A stretch of 64,000 nt of DNA. Source: Cololabis saira (taxonomy: Eukaryota > Chordata > Actinopteri > Beloniformes > Belonidae). The position numbers were made by a program, and so were the translations under genes. The stretch lies in contig NC_084599.1 of the NCBI RefSeq assembly GCF_033807715.1, positions 26,716,125-26,780,124 on the forward strand, in the 5' to 3' direction. Positions 24,901 through 34,462 of this stretch are shown here, in pieces (within the stretch, counting starts at the first letter, position 1; every line of letters starts with the position of its first letter). Below the pieces are notes generated by a model, which was given only the letters and a program-made list of their open reading frames with translations, was not told the origin of the DNA and ran no database searches.

Positions 24901-27830
24901 GGCGCATACAGAACTTTTTTGAAGTGGTGTCCAACCTGCGCAGTGATCACAAAGCACTTCCAGACAAGAAAGCTTCAGCAACTTCCTAAAAAGTCTTTAA
25001 GGGTAGAGACTCAAAATGAACACCAAATGGCTTATGGTCCATTTTGGCTTTCTTTAAAAATGTCACCACGGTAACAGATCGTGCTCATGTTGATGTTAAT
25101 ATTTAACAACAATCTAGTGTTAAATGACTGTGGTCAGGTTTCGCCTATACCGTAACTAGAAAAACAGGTATTGTGGTTTTATTTCAACTCTAGTCTCGGT
25201 TTTCGTTCACTTTCTCTCATTCAGACTCGGAGTGTGGGCGTTTCTCCCAGGATTCAGACTTGGACGGGGTGTATGAAGATGGAGCCAGAAAAGGTTCCCA
25301 GGACGAACAAAATGGACACGCTGCCAGGTAAAGTGACACACAAATGTTCACTTCACACACAGACACATGTGACATGTGGCTCTGCCTGTTTTCATGATTC
25401 TGCTGCTTAGTGAGTATAACACAAGTCAGTCTGAGTTTGAAAATGTGAAAGTAAACATCTATGCAAAGTATCTTCCAAACAGATACAAAAATACATCTCT
25501 GTTGTGCAGTTATTCCTATAAATGTATTCACACCAGTACACAGAGTTGCCAAGACAAGACACGCAGAAAACAAAGAACTTCTTCCAAAGAACTTAACAAG
25601 TTAGTTAGTTTTAACTGAAAATCTCACGCATGGCTTCTGAAAAAGGTAGCACTAAGTTTAAAGATAAAGCTACTATAAACCACCGACAGATTACATTTAT
25701 CTGCAATAACAGCAATGTATTCATTTTTATTAGGTACATTAACCCATTAAATGCACCTGTTGTTTCTCTTATCCATGTTGGATTATTATGCAGCTGTAGT
25801 TGAGAAGGAACTTTATAACATGATAACACAAGACACATTAAGTTAATAGTTTTTTCTGCAGTAATAAAGTTACAATTTTATCAGTGATATTATCCATAGT
25901 TTGTTTGATCTGCATTTACCCTGACAGTTTTTAACAATACGGGGTGTTACACAAATCATGAAACGTGAATGACTTAAAAAAGTGAAAATTGTATTGAAGA
26001 ATAAAAAGTTCATCCATCAAAACCAATATGAGATACATTTTATCTATTAGTATTTCTTGTATTATGGCTATAATTACATAATGTAAATAGAAAGAGGCAG
26101 AAAAATCTGCCCAGATTACTGTAGATAATTAAGATGTGTATGTTTGTGTGTTCGTGGAGAGAGTTGGCAAGAGTTGTTGGACACTGTTGGGTGACTCAGC
26201 ACATCCAAGCTGGTCTGTGAGACTGTGACATGCGTTTAAACTAGCAGCAGCCACAAAGAGATCCATTCAGCCAAACCTCCCCTGCTTCTCCTCTCCTTTT
26301 AAATCCCAGAGGAACTTGACTCCTAAATCCCACCAACAGTAATAAATGTCCAGGAAACTGCATTAGTTATCCCTCTCTTCATCCCCTAGACATTTAAAAC
26401 CCCTCCAAAATTAATCTTGCCGAGTCGAACTGAACAACTTCATTTCAACCTGGTCTGTGTTAAAAGACTTTAACAGTCAAGGGAAAAGGACTTTCATTTT
26501 AAAGAGGATACAAACTGAGAAACGTAACTCTTGCAGATGACAGGATAGAAGGTTAATACTTTTCAATTTGTTTTTCGACAAATGGAAACACATTTTGGAA
26601 AAACACTTCTTCAGCATTCTTCACATTCACTTACACACAGTGTAAGTGAATGTTATACATACATACATACATATGGGGACTAGCTACTTTTACTTTGATT
26701 CAGATTTCATAGTGATGTAGAAAACATGTTTTTATGTTGCTCATCTCCTATTGACTTTATAGATAGGATTTAAAGGACTTAAGGCAATTCATGCAACATC
26801 TAACCCAATGATAGTTTGTAACAAGAATGCAAGAATGAATTTTTAAATGTATGTATCTCCTACACAGGATGTAGGTCATATGAGTCCTGCCTAATAAGGA
26901 CATTAGGAAAGGTGGACCATTGCTGTTTGACTGAAGCTGATGTAGTAACAAAGTACATCTGCAAGAAAAGAAAAGAGATGAAGCCTTTATTTATGTAGGT
27001 GTAGACTACGGTTACACTTCGGCGTAACTTTTTACATAATTTCATTACATTATATGACCAATACCGCAGCCAACAAAAAAGGATGCATACTTTTTTTTCA
27101 TTTGTACTTGTGCTGGTAACCTTTTGTTCAGAGAATAAACTCTGATACAAATGTGAAATCCAACTCTGTCACTACATTAAAGTCTGAGGTAGTGGCTAAA
27201 CTGTTAAACTTAGCAACACCAACACGCCTGAAGGACAGCTAAAGTATGTTATGATGAAATTGTTTAGATTTTGAAGGAAAAGCACTCCACAATTTCTAAC
27301 CAAGTCATTTCTGGGAAGGTATTTAAATGGTTATCAAACTCTGCAATAAAATCAGACCTTTATGGGTGTAAATAAATACAGAAGGCACACCTCCTAACAT
27401 CAAACATATTTTGCTACAAAACATCTAAATGGGCCCAGTTTTTAATCCTAGATTCACTGGTGATGAAACAAAGATGAACCTGCAGCAATATGATGATTGA
27501 AAGGGACAGAGCTCATGATCCGCAGTATCCCATGTTAATGTTCCAACATGATGGTGGCGTGATAACAACAACGACACCATATCATTATCACTACTAATGT
27601 AACTCAGCATTTTCTTATTCTTTTTTCTGTTTTTCCACGTTTCCCCAGTGATAATTACATCTCTCCCTTTGAAACCCGGTCCAAGCTACCCCGCACCCCT
27701 GAGAATCCAGTCAGTCACAACGGTGCTCACCGGGATCGCAGCCTGGCACCACACTTTTCACAGGCAGAGCCACAACAGAGCAGCTGTCCTGGTTCTGCCA
27801 GCTCCTCGGGACGAGGAGGGGGAAGTGGAG
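2808..27830 (+). CDS. armc9: ARMC9, LisH and armadillo-repeat ciliary protein (last exon unresolved)
   Basis: ARMC9 localises to the ciliary base and daughter centriole, and human mutations cause Joubert syndrome. Exons read with matching phases: 2808-2858, 3070-3195, 3539-3709, 4132-4287, 4467-4559, 4628-4648 (uncertain micro-exon), 5684-5839 (5682 in an alternative reading), 6099-6197, 8792-8826, 8923-9034, 9439-9531, 10168-10258, 10783-10906, 11359-11498, 12427-12503, 13781-13855, 14345-14435, 14684-14736, 15768-15866, 22210-22325, 24592-24773, 25225-25327 and 27649-27830. They give about 815 residues, close to the human length of about 818. The start [19 protein letters not shown] opens the LisH domain (about residues 7-39). 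[20 protein letters not shown] and [11 protein letters not shown] match the human protein as I recall it. An acidic stretch (14684-14736) follows the armadillo region, and the C-terminus is Ser/Pro/Arg-rich and disordered. Reading ends in phase 1 at 27830, so at least one short terminal exon remains. Confidence 0.95.
4301..4394 (+). repeat. (ATT)n microsatellite in ARMC9 intron
   Basis: About 31 uninterrupted ATT units begin 13 bp after the exon that ends at 4287. The tract therefore sits almost on the 5' splice site. It generates a meaningless polyisoleucine or polyleucine open frame. Confidence 0.97.
7432..7467 (+). CDS. armc9: Candidate 36-nt cassette exon A of ARMC9
   Basis: The sequence is preceded by a T-rich tract and AG, and followed by GTAAGT. 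It is exactly 12 codons, without a stop, and encodes [12 protein letters not shown]. The exons on either side (6099-6197 and 8792-8826) meet in phase 0, so inclusion inserts 12 residues without changing frame. The Tyr/Asp-rich peptide would fall between the coiled-coil/RLFSNQM region and the SMLRAS segment. I do not know this exon from other species. A chance match of splice signals is possible but the combination is unusual. Confidence 0.45.
7948..7983 (+). CDS. armc9: Candidate 36-nt cassette exon B of ARMC9
   Basis: A strong pyrimidine tract (TTTCTCTCCTGCTCAG) precedes it and GTAGTA follows. It is also exactly 12 codons in phase 0 and encodes [12 protein letters not shown], which looks like a helical linker. 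It lies 480 bp after candidate exon A in the same intron. The two could be used together or alternatively. Support is from sequence signals only. Confidence 0.45.
9875..9911 (+). repeat. (GTGC)n microsatellite
   Basis: About nine CGTG/GTGC tetranucleotide units lie in the ARMC9 intron between 9531 and 10168. Confidence 0.9.
12504..13780 (+). other. ARMC9 intron with no gene seen
   Basis: AT-rich intronic DNA between two ARMC9 exons. It holds a short TTAGATTAGATTA repeat-like piece near 13259, a CGTCCCGG-type mini-repeat near 13297-13320, and the CATA microsatellite listed separately. No reading frame or RNA gene is supported. Confidence 0.6.
13543..13604 (+). repeat. (CATA)n microsatellite
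   Basis: About 15 uninterrupted CATA units in the ARMC9 intron before the 13781 exon. Confidence 0.95.
15102..15312. mobile_element. Degenerate MITE with GAGGACCAC-type ends
   Basis: The left part reads CGAGGACCACGGTCCTGCAT, and the right part carries the near inverse GCAGCACAGCGGCCCCTGAG followed by GACCACA. The interior also contains complementary words (CTTCAACACACCTG against CTTGAAGCAGGG). This is the layout of a common fish MITE. No exact target duplication was found. Confidence 0.5.
16327..18771 (+). mobile_element. Long-terminal-inverted-repeat DNA element with intact ORF
   Basis: The left end TAGTCAGGGGGGAAACCCTA mirrors the right end TAGGGTTTGCCCCCTGACTA. The inverted arms run about 580 bp each (left about 16327-16910, right about 18190-18771) with only scattered mismatches. 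Between the outer arms lies one long ORF (16841-17971). No convincing target duplication was found: the flanks are CAACTAT on the left and TCTATAA on the right. The element lies in the ARMC9 intron 15867-22209, in the same orientation as the gene. The superfamily is not assigned. Confidence 0.8.
16841..17971 (+). CDS. Element-encoded protein of an uncharacterised metazoan repeat family
   Basis: An intact 376-codon frame from ATG to TAA. It contains [30 protein letters not shown], a W-rich centre ([19 protein letters not shown], then [14 protein letters not shown]) and [18 protein letters not shown] recognise this layout from large numbers of uncharacterised predicted proteins in fish and invertebrate genomes that belong to repeats, but I cannot name the domain reliably. 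No zinc finger or DDE triad is evident. Members I recall are longer at the N-terminus, so this copy may be 5'-truncated. The start codon lies inside the left inverted arm. Confidence 0.65.
   Translation: MMPMINSPAHDYDTLWTVLKNCMTKNLGQKYTVITFDEQLYCKAKMLQWHHQKECKNMVILLGGFHVQINFAKVIGHHVADSGLRDILEESGVFGKNTADNIMMGKGWNRIARAHKLVFEPLWKILWPSFLQWVEDNEYTITKGCLELAGALSEHIRNGDVETAAACYEELLLEVGKVQNLIAEFDKANEDKPTFTFWRQYMELVSILLAFTRALRCGDWKLYMSAFKSMMPWFAAYDHTHYTRWGTVFIADMEHLAHTAPEVYQGFLDGDFVAKETKHSFNGVPFDLRLEHINKTGKVAGGLVGITRNESARNRWSITYNERASLAEDTRSLFGLTHEDEDGEDTHKDCLPSRVKRDHDDVNKLVDQFQRYHVFH
18772..19124 (-). repeat. Second, older copy of the element's right end
   Basis: Starting TCTATAAAAAAAGTGATAT, this stretch repeats the layout of about 18420-18771 in the same orientation but with more differences. 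Shared words are GTTGTCAAACTTTACCCAGA, CTAGTGGTCACCAGC and ATGACAACACCCCTA. It ends in GCCCCTTGACTA, the counterpart of CCCCCTGACTA. The right terminus is thus present twice in tandem. Confidence 0.75.
19131..19233 (-). mobile_element. LINE fragment, part 1 of a split copy
   Basis: Read on the minus strand this is a piece of an L2/CR1-type fish LINE that continues at 21690. It carries the words GGAGAGGAGGGCC and CCTCCCTGGTGAGGTC. The copy is interrupted exactly at TTAA by the palindromic element that follows. No intact frame remains here. Confidence 0.55.
19480..19684 (+). CDS. Ballast-domain-like first exon in left arm
   Basis: The exon starts [20 protein letters not shown] and contains [16 protein letters not shown] before a GT donor at 19685. 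It resembles short fish proteins annotated as P2X purinoceptor 7-like, which carry a Cys-rich ballast-domain segment (a TE-ESVCC motif) without the channel. The usual WCxC pair before the motif is absent here. No downstream exons were identified, so this is a fragment. In the intact family the segment is probably a zinc-binding module, which is inference. Confidence 0.5.
20025..20221 (+). repeat. 43-bp tandem repeat in left arm of the palindrome
   Basis: About 4.5 units with the frame GCGCATCAGAAACACAGATG followed by AAAACATAAGCATTATGGTG and TCA. The right arm holds the same unit inverted (about 20805-20900), but with only about two full copies plus diverged ones. The arms therefore differ in repeat number. 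Confidence 0.9.
21239..21443 (-). CDS. Ballast-domain-like first exon in right arm
   Basis: Mirror copy of the exon at 19480-19684, identical in predicted protein. The same GT donor position follows the SAG codons. It shows that the palindrome arms are recent or are kept alike by gene conversion. Confidence 0.5.
21690..22085 (-). mobile_element. LINE fragment, part 2 (endonuclease-RT linker region)
   Basis: Minus-strand translation includes [35 protein letters not shown] and [11 protein letters not shown], the stretch just before the reverse transcriptase in common fish L2/CR1-type LINEs. Upstream on the same strand is [16 protein letters not shown]. Frames are broken. It continues part 1 at 19131-19233 across the inserted TTAA element. 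Confidence 0.75.
22860..23225 (+). mobile_element. Rex/L2-like LINE, reverse transcriptase fragment (part 1)
   Basis: Translation gives [13 protein letters not shown] and [20 protein letters not shown], the RT segment whose intact form reads FDFSSAFNTIQP. Several frame breaks are present. A Harbinger-like MITE interrupts it at 23226. Confidence 0.75.
23226..23903. mobile_element. 678-bp Harbinger-like MITE inserted in LINE
   Basis: The ends AGGCCCTGACACACCA and TGGTGTGTCCTCGGCT are imperfect inverted repeats. TAA lies outside both ends (23223-23225 and 23904-23906). The subterminal regions are packed with GTCGGCC/CGGCCGAC words. The 3-bp TAA target fits PIF/Harbinger. No transposase was found. 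The GC content is visibly higher than in the surroundings. Confidence 0.75.
23904..24470 (+). mobile_element. Rex/L2-like LINE, 3' part (part 2)
   Basis: After the MITE the LINE resumes with a frame reading [12 protein letters not shown] text (here GVISIWGYI in a broken frame), then [31 protein letters not shown] text and a 3' tail containing GGGGATCAATAATGG. Stops and frameshifts make it a dead copy. It lies in the ARMC9 intron before the 24592 exon. Confidence 0.7.
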
Positions 27831-27928
27831 GTAAGCATATGCTAAGAGCTGAGAAAATCAGTCCCAGCCAGCAGTCAGTACTGGCACATCTTGACCCCAC
27901 CTGGTTACTTCATCTACTCTACTGCCAG

Positions 27929-28008
27929 TCATGTTGGAGGACAGCCAGCCGGGATTTAAAAGGTTCAGTGGTTCTCTGAAAAATCAAGTTGGTAGCAAAG
28001 CAGTGTGA
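27929..28008 (+). CDS. armc9: Candidate terminal exon of ARMC9
   Basis: ARMC9 coding sequence leaves the exon at 27830 in phase 1. After a 98-bp intron, CTACTCTACTGCCAG is a good acceptor. The following phase gives VMLEDSQPGFKRFSGSLKNQ, then VGSKAV and a stop at 28006-28008. A GTGAGT at 28005 could alternatively splice onward. A rival acceptor at about 34879 would give DPLNSWIRVGSHS and a stop. The human protein ends within about ten residues after the aligned segment, so the evidence does not choose between them. Confidence 0.3.
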
Positions 28009-31000
28009 GTAAACATAAGACGCTTGTGATTCCGTCTCAGACCCATTTCTTTACGTATATTAAAACTAAGTGACAAAGTAAAAATGCTGGAGTAGAATGC
28101 AAAGTAAAAATTCCCCCAAACTTTCAATTCTACATGATAGTGTCCCCTTTGAAACATTTCTTCCAAAACTTCACACTAAAAGCTAAATCTTTATGGTTGG
28201 TTAATCTTTTTCCCTTTAATCACCCTCATAGAAAACACTAAGTTGACACAATCACAAGGTAATCTGGTTTGGTGTGGCAGATGACAAGCGATGAAGTTCA
28301 CTGACATTTCTGCATCATTATCTGTGATGGAAAATTCAGAATTGGCTACTTGATTAAACCAAAACTGCTGAGAGCAGCAAAATAACAGGCTTGGCCCAAG
28401 AGTGTAATGACTGGTAATCTGCTCAAAAAAAGATTAACACAGACCTTAAAGAGGTTTTTTGTCTAATCGAATCGTAAGAATGAATCATCCTTTGTGCCTT
28501 AAAATCATTATGCTTCCTTTGCTACGTTGTCATTCTGCATCGAGACACCTGACACCTACCGGTATGTTCTGACCCTTTTGCATGCAATTGTTTAATTAAA
28601 TCTACTGAAATCTGGATCATTTCTCAAGCCTTATTCTTGGTAATTTAGACTCAGTTTCAGTCCAGTTATTCACCTAGTTGGAGAGAAAACATTAAAGAGC
28701 ATTTGATGGGTTTTTGTACAACATTGTCAAACATCTTTTAGTGTTTTTCACAAACCGCATCATAACTTTGTTCCTCTTGTACATTCACACCCTGATGCTC
28801 AGCTTCCTGATAAACTCTCTTTCTGACTGTCCTCACGCTATATGTGTCAGACGCCTATTTGCATTTGTCACATTCACTGCACTTTTACAATGAGCTGTCA
28901 CCAAAAAGATTCACCTCACTGAATCTGTCTAGAAAATATTGGGTTTTTTTTTTTTAAATAGTAGGAAAAAAAGACTGCTTGTTTAAACAGCTATCCTCAA
29001 AGCCCAACACTTCTCCAATCAGCAAAAGTGACATTTACTGGAAGATGACCAATGATTTTCTAGTTTCCTGAAGCTCAAATCTGGAGCTACAGTGTTGTAA
29101 CTGGAAATATGTAACTTAATGTGGCATATAATTGTTTTAAAGCTTTTATAACTTTATCTTCAAACGATAGCAGTGTTTTGCAAGTGACGATACACAATAG
29201 TCAGTTAACAAAAAGGAACGGTTAAGATTAATTCCCAACACTGATCAGGTTTCAGCTCCTCGTGAACAGTATATTTTCAGTGTGTACACACCTATTTTCT
29301 TTCTTAATTTCTTCTGTAAAAGTTGGAAAAGAGGGGGTTTGCAAGGATTCTGTAGCCATTGCAAGTATGAGGATGACTGGACAGTCTTATGTAGACTAAG
29401 CAGATGTCGGAGTTTATTTAGGCCAAAATAATTACTTTTTTATTTGCTCCTTAGATGATTAATATATTTACTTTTGATAGATAATACACAGAAGAAGTGA
29501 TATTTGTTTTACTCAAATCAGCACAAGACATAAGGCAAGTTGTGTAAACCGAACAACACGGCGAACTCTCATCGTTTTTTATTTAAGAGATCATTTACAG
29601 AAAACGGGTAAACAAACTGTATTAAGCTCGATTTGTACAAAGAAAAAGCTTTATTAGCTGTCAACTTCTTATCTTACTTAAACAACTTGACTTATTCCAG
29701 AAAAGATCTGGTGCTCTTAGCTTGATGATAGCATCTCGCCATGCGCTCATGCATCTTAATCGCATTTTATGAGCGATTATCTCCAGCTCTTCCGCCTAGC
29801 GCTCTTACCAAAAATGCTTGTGATAGCACCTAATGTTCACTCAAAGCCACCACATCCTCCCTTCGAGTCTTATGAGATCTGGCAAGTGTCTTACGTCTGT
29901 TGCCTTAAGAGGGAAATCACTTATTGAAGTCATAGTTCAGCTTAAAGCGTATTAAAGAGAATACGTATCGCAAAACAGCATAAGTACATTTCCTCTGTGA
30001 GCATCTATAGCGGTCATTGGACTCCTGCTTCTTTTATAGTCTTTAATCTTCATATTCACTTGAAGGGAGTCTCTGTCTGTCAAGCGTCTGTATAACATCC
30101 GTCTAATATTTCCTGCTTTATAGACTCTTCTTCTCGTACATGCCACACAATGATGCAGAGTCGCTTCAGGCCCACCTTCGGTATACACAAGGGCAATAAC
30201 TAACAAAGATACTCCCTTGGTTACAGAAAGATTAAAGAAGCGTTTGTGTTGCTGACAGGGCCATCTACCCGTCCAGTGCAAACAAGGACAGGAACCTCTA
30301 TTGTCCCTTAATTTTGAGAGGATAGAAAATACTCAGGCAGGACAAGTCGGACCGCTGAATGTAGTGAGAGAGCCTTCGTATGTTGCCAAGCAACCAGAGT
30401 AGGAGGAAGTGCAACACTATGTCTTAGGGCTGGTGTCCAGTGAGTAAACCTTTAAAATGCTGTGTATAGAAATATTGAAAACTTTACTAGGATTTGAACG
30501 GGATAGTTTTCCACCCGCCTTCCTTGCCCTTCCCTTCATCCCTTCCTCTTTTCTCTCAATCTTCAGGTAAGCAGTCAAAGAGAAGGTGAGGAGGGAGCTG
30601 TCACCATGGAGCAGCACTATCTCGCTAGGAGTGTCGGCTTCCTGTAACATCATCTCCCCCAGGTTGTGATCCATGTCAGAGGAACAGATTGTTAAGGATC
30701 AGCGGCAGCAGCAAGAGGAGTCAGTGGAACAATGTGTAGGATTGTGGCTTTGCATTTTTTCCCCCCATCTGCCTTCAGCACAGACTATTTTGGTAACATA
30801 ATATGAAGGCAGAACGTAATCGCCTCCTCGAGCCGTGCAGCTCGGTGCAGCTTGTAGCCTCTGAATCTGTGCTTAAGATGGTACTGGAACGCCGTGAGCA
30901 ACGACAAAACTTGTGTGTAACAAAATGCAAGCTGCGTGATTACTTAGACGTTAATCTATCATTTTAGAGCCATCTAAAAGAGAATATTATGTCACCTTCT

Positions 31001-31112
31001 TTTCCATTTTCATCTAGATTACTGGTTTTTGACCTTTTTCTTTACGTCCTTATGAGGATAAAAATATACCAGAGCTTCTTTTTGGAAGCTTATGTGTTCA
31101 GACTTGATTAAA
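28009..31112. other. Spacer with no gene seen
   Basis: AT-rich DNA downstream of ARMC9. Open frames are short and lack coding character. No RNA gene or recognisable transposon was identified. ARMC9 3'-UTR probably lies at its start but no poly(A) site was fixed. Confidence 0.5.
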
Positions 31113-31537
31113 GCTAAGGTTCAATCAATGTGGAAATGAGATGAATGCAGCCACCGTTCTAGCATCAAATTAATTTCTCTTATCTGGATTTTGAAAACCA
31201 CTAGTCCTTTAAATCTCACAGCGTATTTCCTCATGAATAAGGATTTGACTGAAATGGTTCACACATTCCAAATGCACGGTCAGATCAAAGTACTGGCTCC
31301 TGTTAAACTGGTATAACTGGTCAAGTTTTTGCATGTTATTAAAAGGATTCGAAATCCGTACAACATCTGACAAGCAAAAGAGTTTTCGTGGGTGTCTTAA
31401 GCTGAGCATTGTACATTTGCACTGTTTGTAGTTGTTGTGATGCGTATTTATATTTCATTTTTGTTGTAATGCATTTTGATAGATGATTTTAAATAAATGT
31501 CATATCACCTTTTCGCTGGGATCTGCAGTCTTGCCTG
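31113..31537 (+). repeat. Direct duplication, copy 1 (425 bp)
   Basis: Runs from GCTAAGGTTCAATCAATGTG to GGGATCTGCAGTCTTGCCTG. It matches 32694-33109 almost base for base, including AATGCACGGTCAGATCAAAG. No open frame of interest is present. The 1.16 kb between the copies is unrelated. Confidence 0.9.
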
Positions 31538-32471
31538 TTAAAGTCATTTTAATACAACCAATAATGATGTTCTCATTCGCATCAGAGTAGGCAGCTAGTA
31601 AAAGAATAAAAACAGCTGAGTCACTTAATCCTACTGTATTACCTGGCGTTCTGTCCTTACACAGTGGGGTGTTCAAGTTTGCACTGGACAGAGTTAAATT
31701 CATCATAATATAAAATGGCTACTGTGCTGTGAGGAGATGCACATTTCGGGCTTTAAGAGTAACACTTTCCTTCTCCTTCATAGTTTCTTTTACTTGCTGC
31801 CCTTCTCTCCAACCCCTGGTCTATTTTTAAGTATTTTTATCAGTGGCCTGACAAGTCATTGATAGTGAATTGTTGATTGATAGGGGTTATCTTTGTCATA
31901 TGGTGAAGTCTATGCTATTTATGTGACGAGTGGGGGTTTTTTTTAGTTTTTTTTTAGGATTTAGATGGTGTTTGTCAGGAAACGCCACAATGCAGTGGGC
32001 CCTGCCTTGAGAGGAATAAAGCCCTAGTGTGGTTTTTTCCTACTTTGAGATATATGAAATGAAAAAAACGACTGGAACAGCCCGTGAGGAAGGTATGAAA
32101 GGTCTGGCAAAGTCTTTGTGCGTTGTGATCATTCCTGAGCACATACAGCTCAGCCTCATTACCTGTCCCTCATGTTTCAGTCTGACTCATCTGCTCGGGA
32201 TGACATCAATACCAACTAACGGAAGAATAAACCGATTTTATTGGAGGTGGAAAGCTGCATGTAGGGTAAAACCTGTTAAACCTGATTTCTGTTCAGGTCA
32301 TTTGGTTTCAGCTTCCTGAAATTGTGCTGACAAAACTGAGTCACCGTTACCGTCGGCGCTTAGTGGGTTCTTAAGGAGAAACTGGCAATGATTAATGTCA
32401 CCAGCAACTTTTTCAGGAAAGCACGGGTGTTTCTAAAGTATCTTGGTTCCAAAATTGGTAAAAAATTAAAC

Positions 32472-32525
32472 TTAAGATAAGATAAGAAATCCTTTAATAG
32501 TCCCTCAGAGGGGAAATTTCCAAAC
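32472..32525 (+). repeat. LINE 3'-tail-like fragment
   Basis: The string AGATAAGATAAGAAATCCTT followed by TAATAGTCCCTCAGAGGGGA resembles the 3' tail of Rex-type fish LINEs. It is too short for a firm family call. Confidence 0.45.
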
Positions 32526-32693
32526 TTCCTGAGATCATGAATTTTAGTGAAGGTGGAAGAGACGTATTACTGCTGTGAACTCTTCTCCAGCACTGTGGGA
32601 TTATGGTCTGGACTCTTTCGCAATTTATTTTATCATATAATTTCATTATTGGTGTTTGCCCATGCCGTCATTGCATCCCCTGTTCTTACATAA

Positions 32694-33109
32694 GCCAAGG
32701 TTCAGTCAATGTGGAAATGAGATGAATGCAGCCACCATTCCAGCATCAAATTAATTGCTCTTATCTAGATTTCGAAAACCACAAGTCCTTTAAAACTCAC
32801 TGCGTATTTCCTCATGAATGAGGTTTTGACTGAAATGGTTCACACATTCCAAATGCACGGTCAGATCAAAGTACTGGCTCCTGTTAAACTGGTATGACTG
32901 GTCAAGTTGTTGTATGTTATTAAAACGATTTGAAATCTGTACAACATCTGACAAGCAAAATAATTTTCGTGGGTGTTTTAAGTTTAGCATCGTACGTTTG
33001 TTGTTGTTGTGATGCGTATTTATATTTCATTTTTGTTGCAATGCATTTTGATAGATGATTTTAAATAAATGTCATATCACCTTTTCGCTGGGATCTGCAG
33101 TCTTGCCTG
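32694..33109 (+). repeat. Direct duplication, copy 2 (416 bp)
   Basis: Second copy of 31113-31537, starting GCCAAGGTTCAGTCAATGTG and ending at the same GCAGTCTTGCCTG. It differs by scattered substitutions and a few small deletions. Confidence 0.9.
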
Positions 33110-33741
33110 CAGATCCACTGGAACGAGGGTAATCTGGCCTTCAATAGCAGGACTTTCTTCCATTGTTCTAGAATCCAAACTTTATGATGCTTAACAGCAA
33201 TACTTTAACATCTCTTCACTTGTCTGCTTGTCCTCCAGCGTAAATCATTTCTGTGAGCTGCACTGTTGAGCTTTTTAATTTCACTCTCTTTTTTGAGCTT
33301 TTGATCAAAATCATTTAAGATTTTACCCTGGTAACGCATTTCTGGACATTAACCTTGTTAGGCCAACTTTACGGATCAACATCTTTAGTTCCTTTACTTT
33401 TGATTACCTGATTAAGATGTTAGCTGGCAGGCAGTGAATAAATGCCTGCAAGAAGTGGAGTGACAGCTTTAACTGGTGAAGTCTTCGAACTCTTCCACGC
33501 CACCCCCCACTGCCCCCCGGGAGATGACAGCAGTTGAAACTCTGAATGTGGCACACGAGGACAAGCACAATGTGAGGAAACAGGCCACACATGACAGGCT
33601 GACGTAGTTGCGGCCAGGTGGCCGTGTAACCCTGAGCCTGAGCCGTGCAGGACCGGTCCAGCTGTAGTGGAGAGAGAGGAAGCTGTTGCTTTCTCTCAAA
33701 ACAAAGGTATGAGTAATGACCAAGAGGAGGGGTCTTACAGT

Positions 33742-34454
33742 CAGAGGTGTCAAAAGTATTCACATTCATTACTCAGGTAGAAGTATAGATACTAGAGTTT
33801 AAAAATGCTCCTGTAGAAGTTGAAGTATCAACTCAAGTTTTTTACTCAAGTAAAAGTATAAAAGTACTGGTTTCATAACTACTTAAAGTATAAAAGTAAA
33901 CGTAATGTAAGGGGGAAAAAAGCTATTAAGGACAAAAGCCATTGAAAATTAATGCATCTTAGTATAATGCAAATATATTAAAGAACCATATATGTGTACT
34001 ATTGAGCATTAACATGTGTTTCAGAGAGCAGAAGATATGATGACTAGTTGCCTATAAGTATTGTAATGGTGCAAAAAGTCAAACTTCAGAGGCATGTTAT
34101 CATTTATCCTAACCTTTATTGGAATGTACATCCAAGTTTAGTTGCAGGAATCTGAGGGAACGGATGTAAGAACAAAACTGGACAAGAACATCTGAAACAA
34201 CCACAACCAAATTCACTCTATCCGGATGGAGCAATTTAACTGGATAGTTTTTTTTTTAAAGGCCGAAATGAAATAGAGTAACGAGGCTGATTTTAAAATG
34301 TAAGGAGTAAAAAGTACCGATAATTGCGTGAAAATGTAAGGAGTAAAAGTAAAAAGTTGTCTGAAAAAAAATTACTCCAGTGAAGTATAGATAACCAAAA
34401 TTTCTACTTAAGTAAGATAACGAAGTATTTGTACTTCGTTACTTGACACCTCTG
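33742..34454. mobile_element. 713-bp non-autonomous hAT element
   Basis: The ends are CAGAGGTGTCAAAAGTA and TACTTGACACCTCTG. The 8-bp target duplication CTTACAGT is perfect (33734-33741 and 34455-34462), the size made by hAT transposases. The interior is full of AAGTATAAAAGTA and ACTCAAGTAAAAGTA words. No protein is encoded. This matches a very common teleost hAT MITE. Confidence 0.9.
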
Positions 34455-34462
34455 CTTACAGT

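Noticed and set aside
32181..32219. Possible ARMC9 exon ending SDSSARDDINTN and a stop
   Set aside because: It has a good acceptor, but the phase does not fit the upstream exon ending at 27830.
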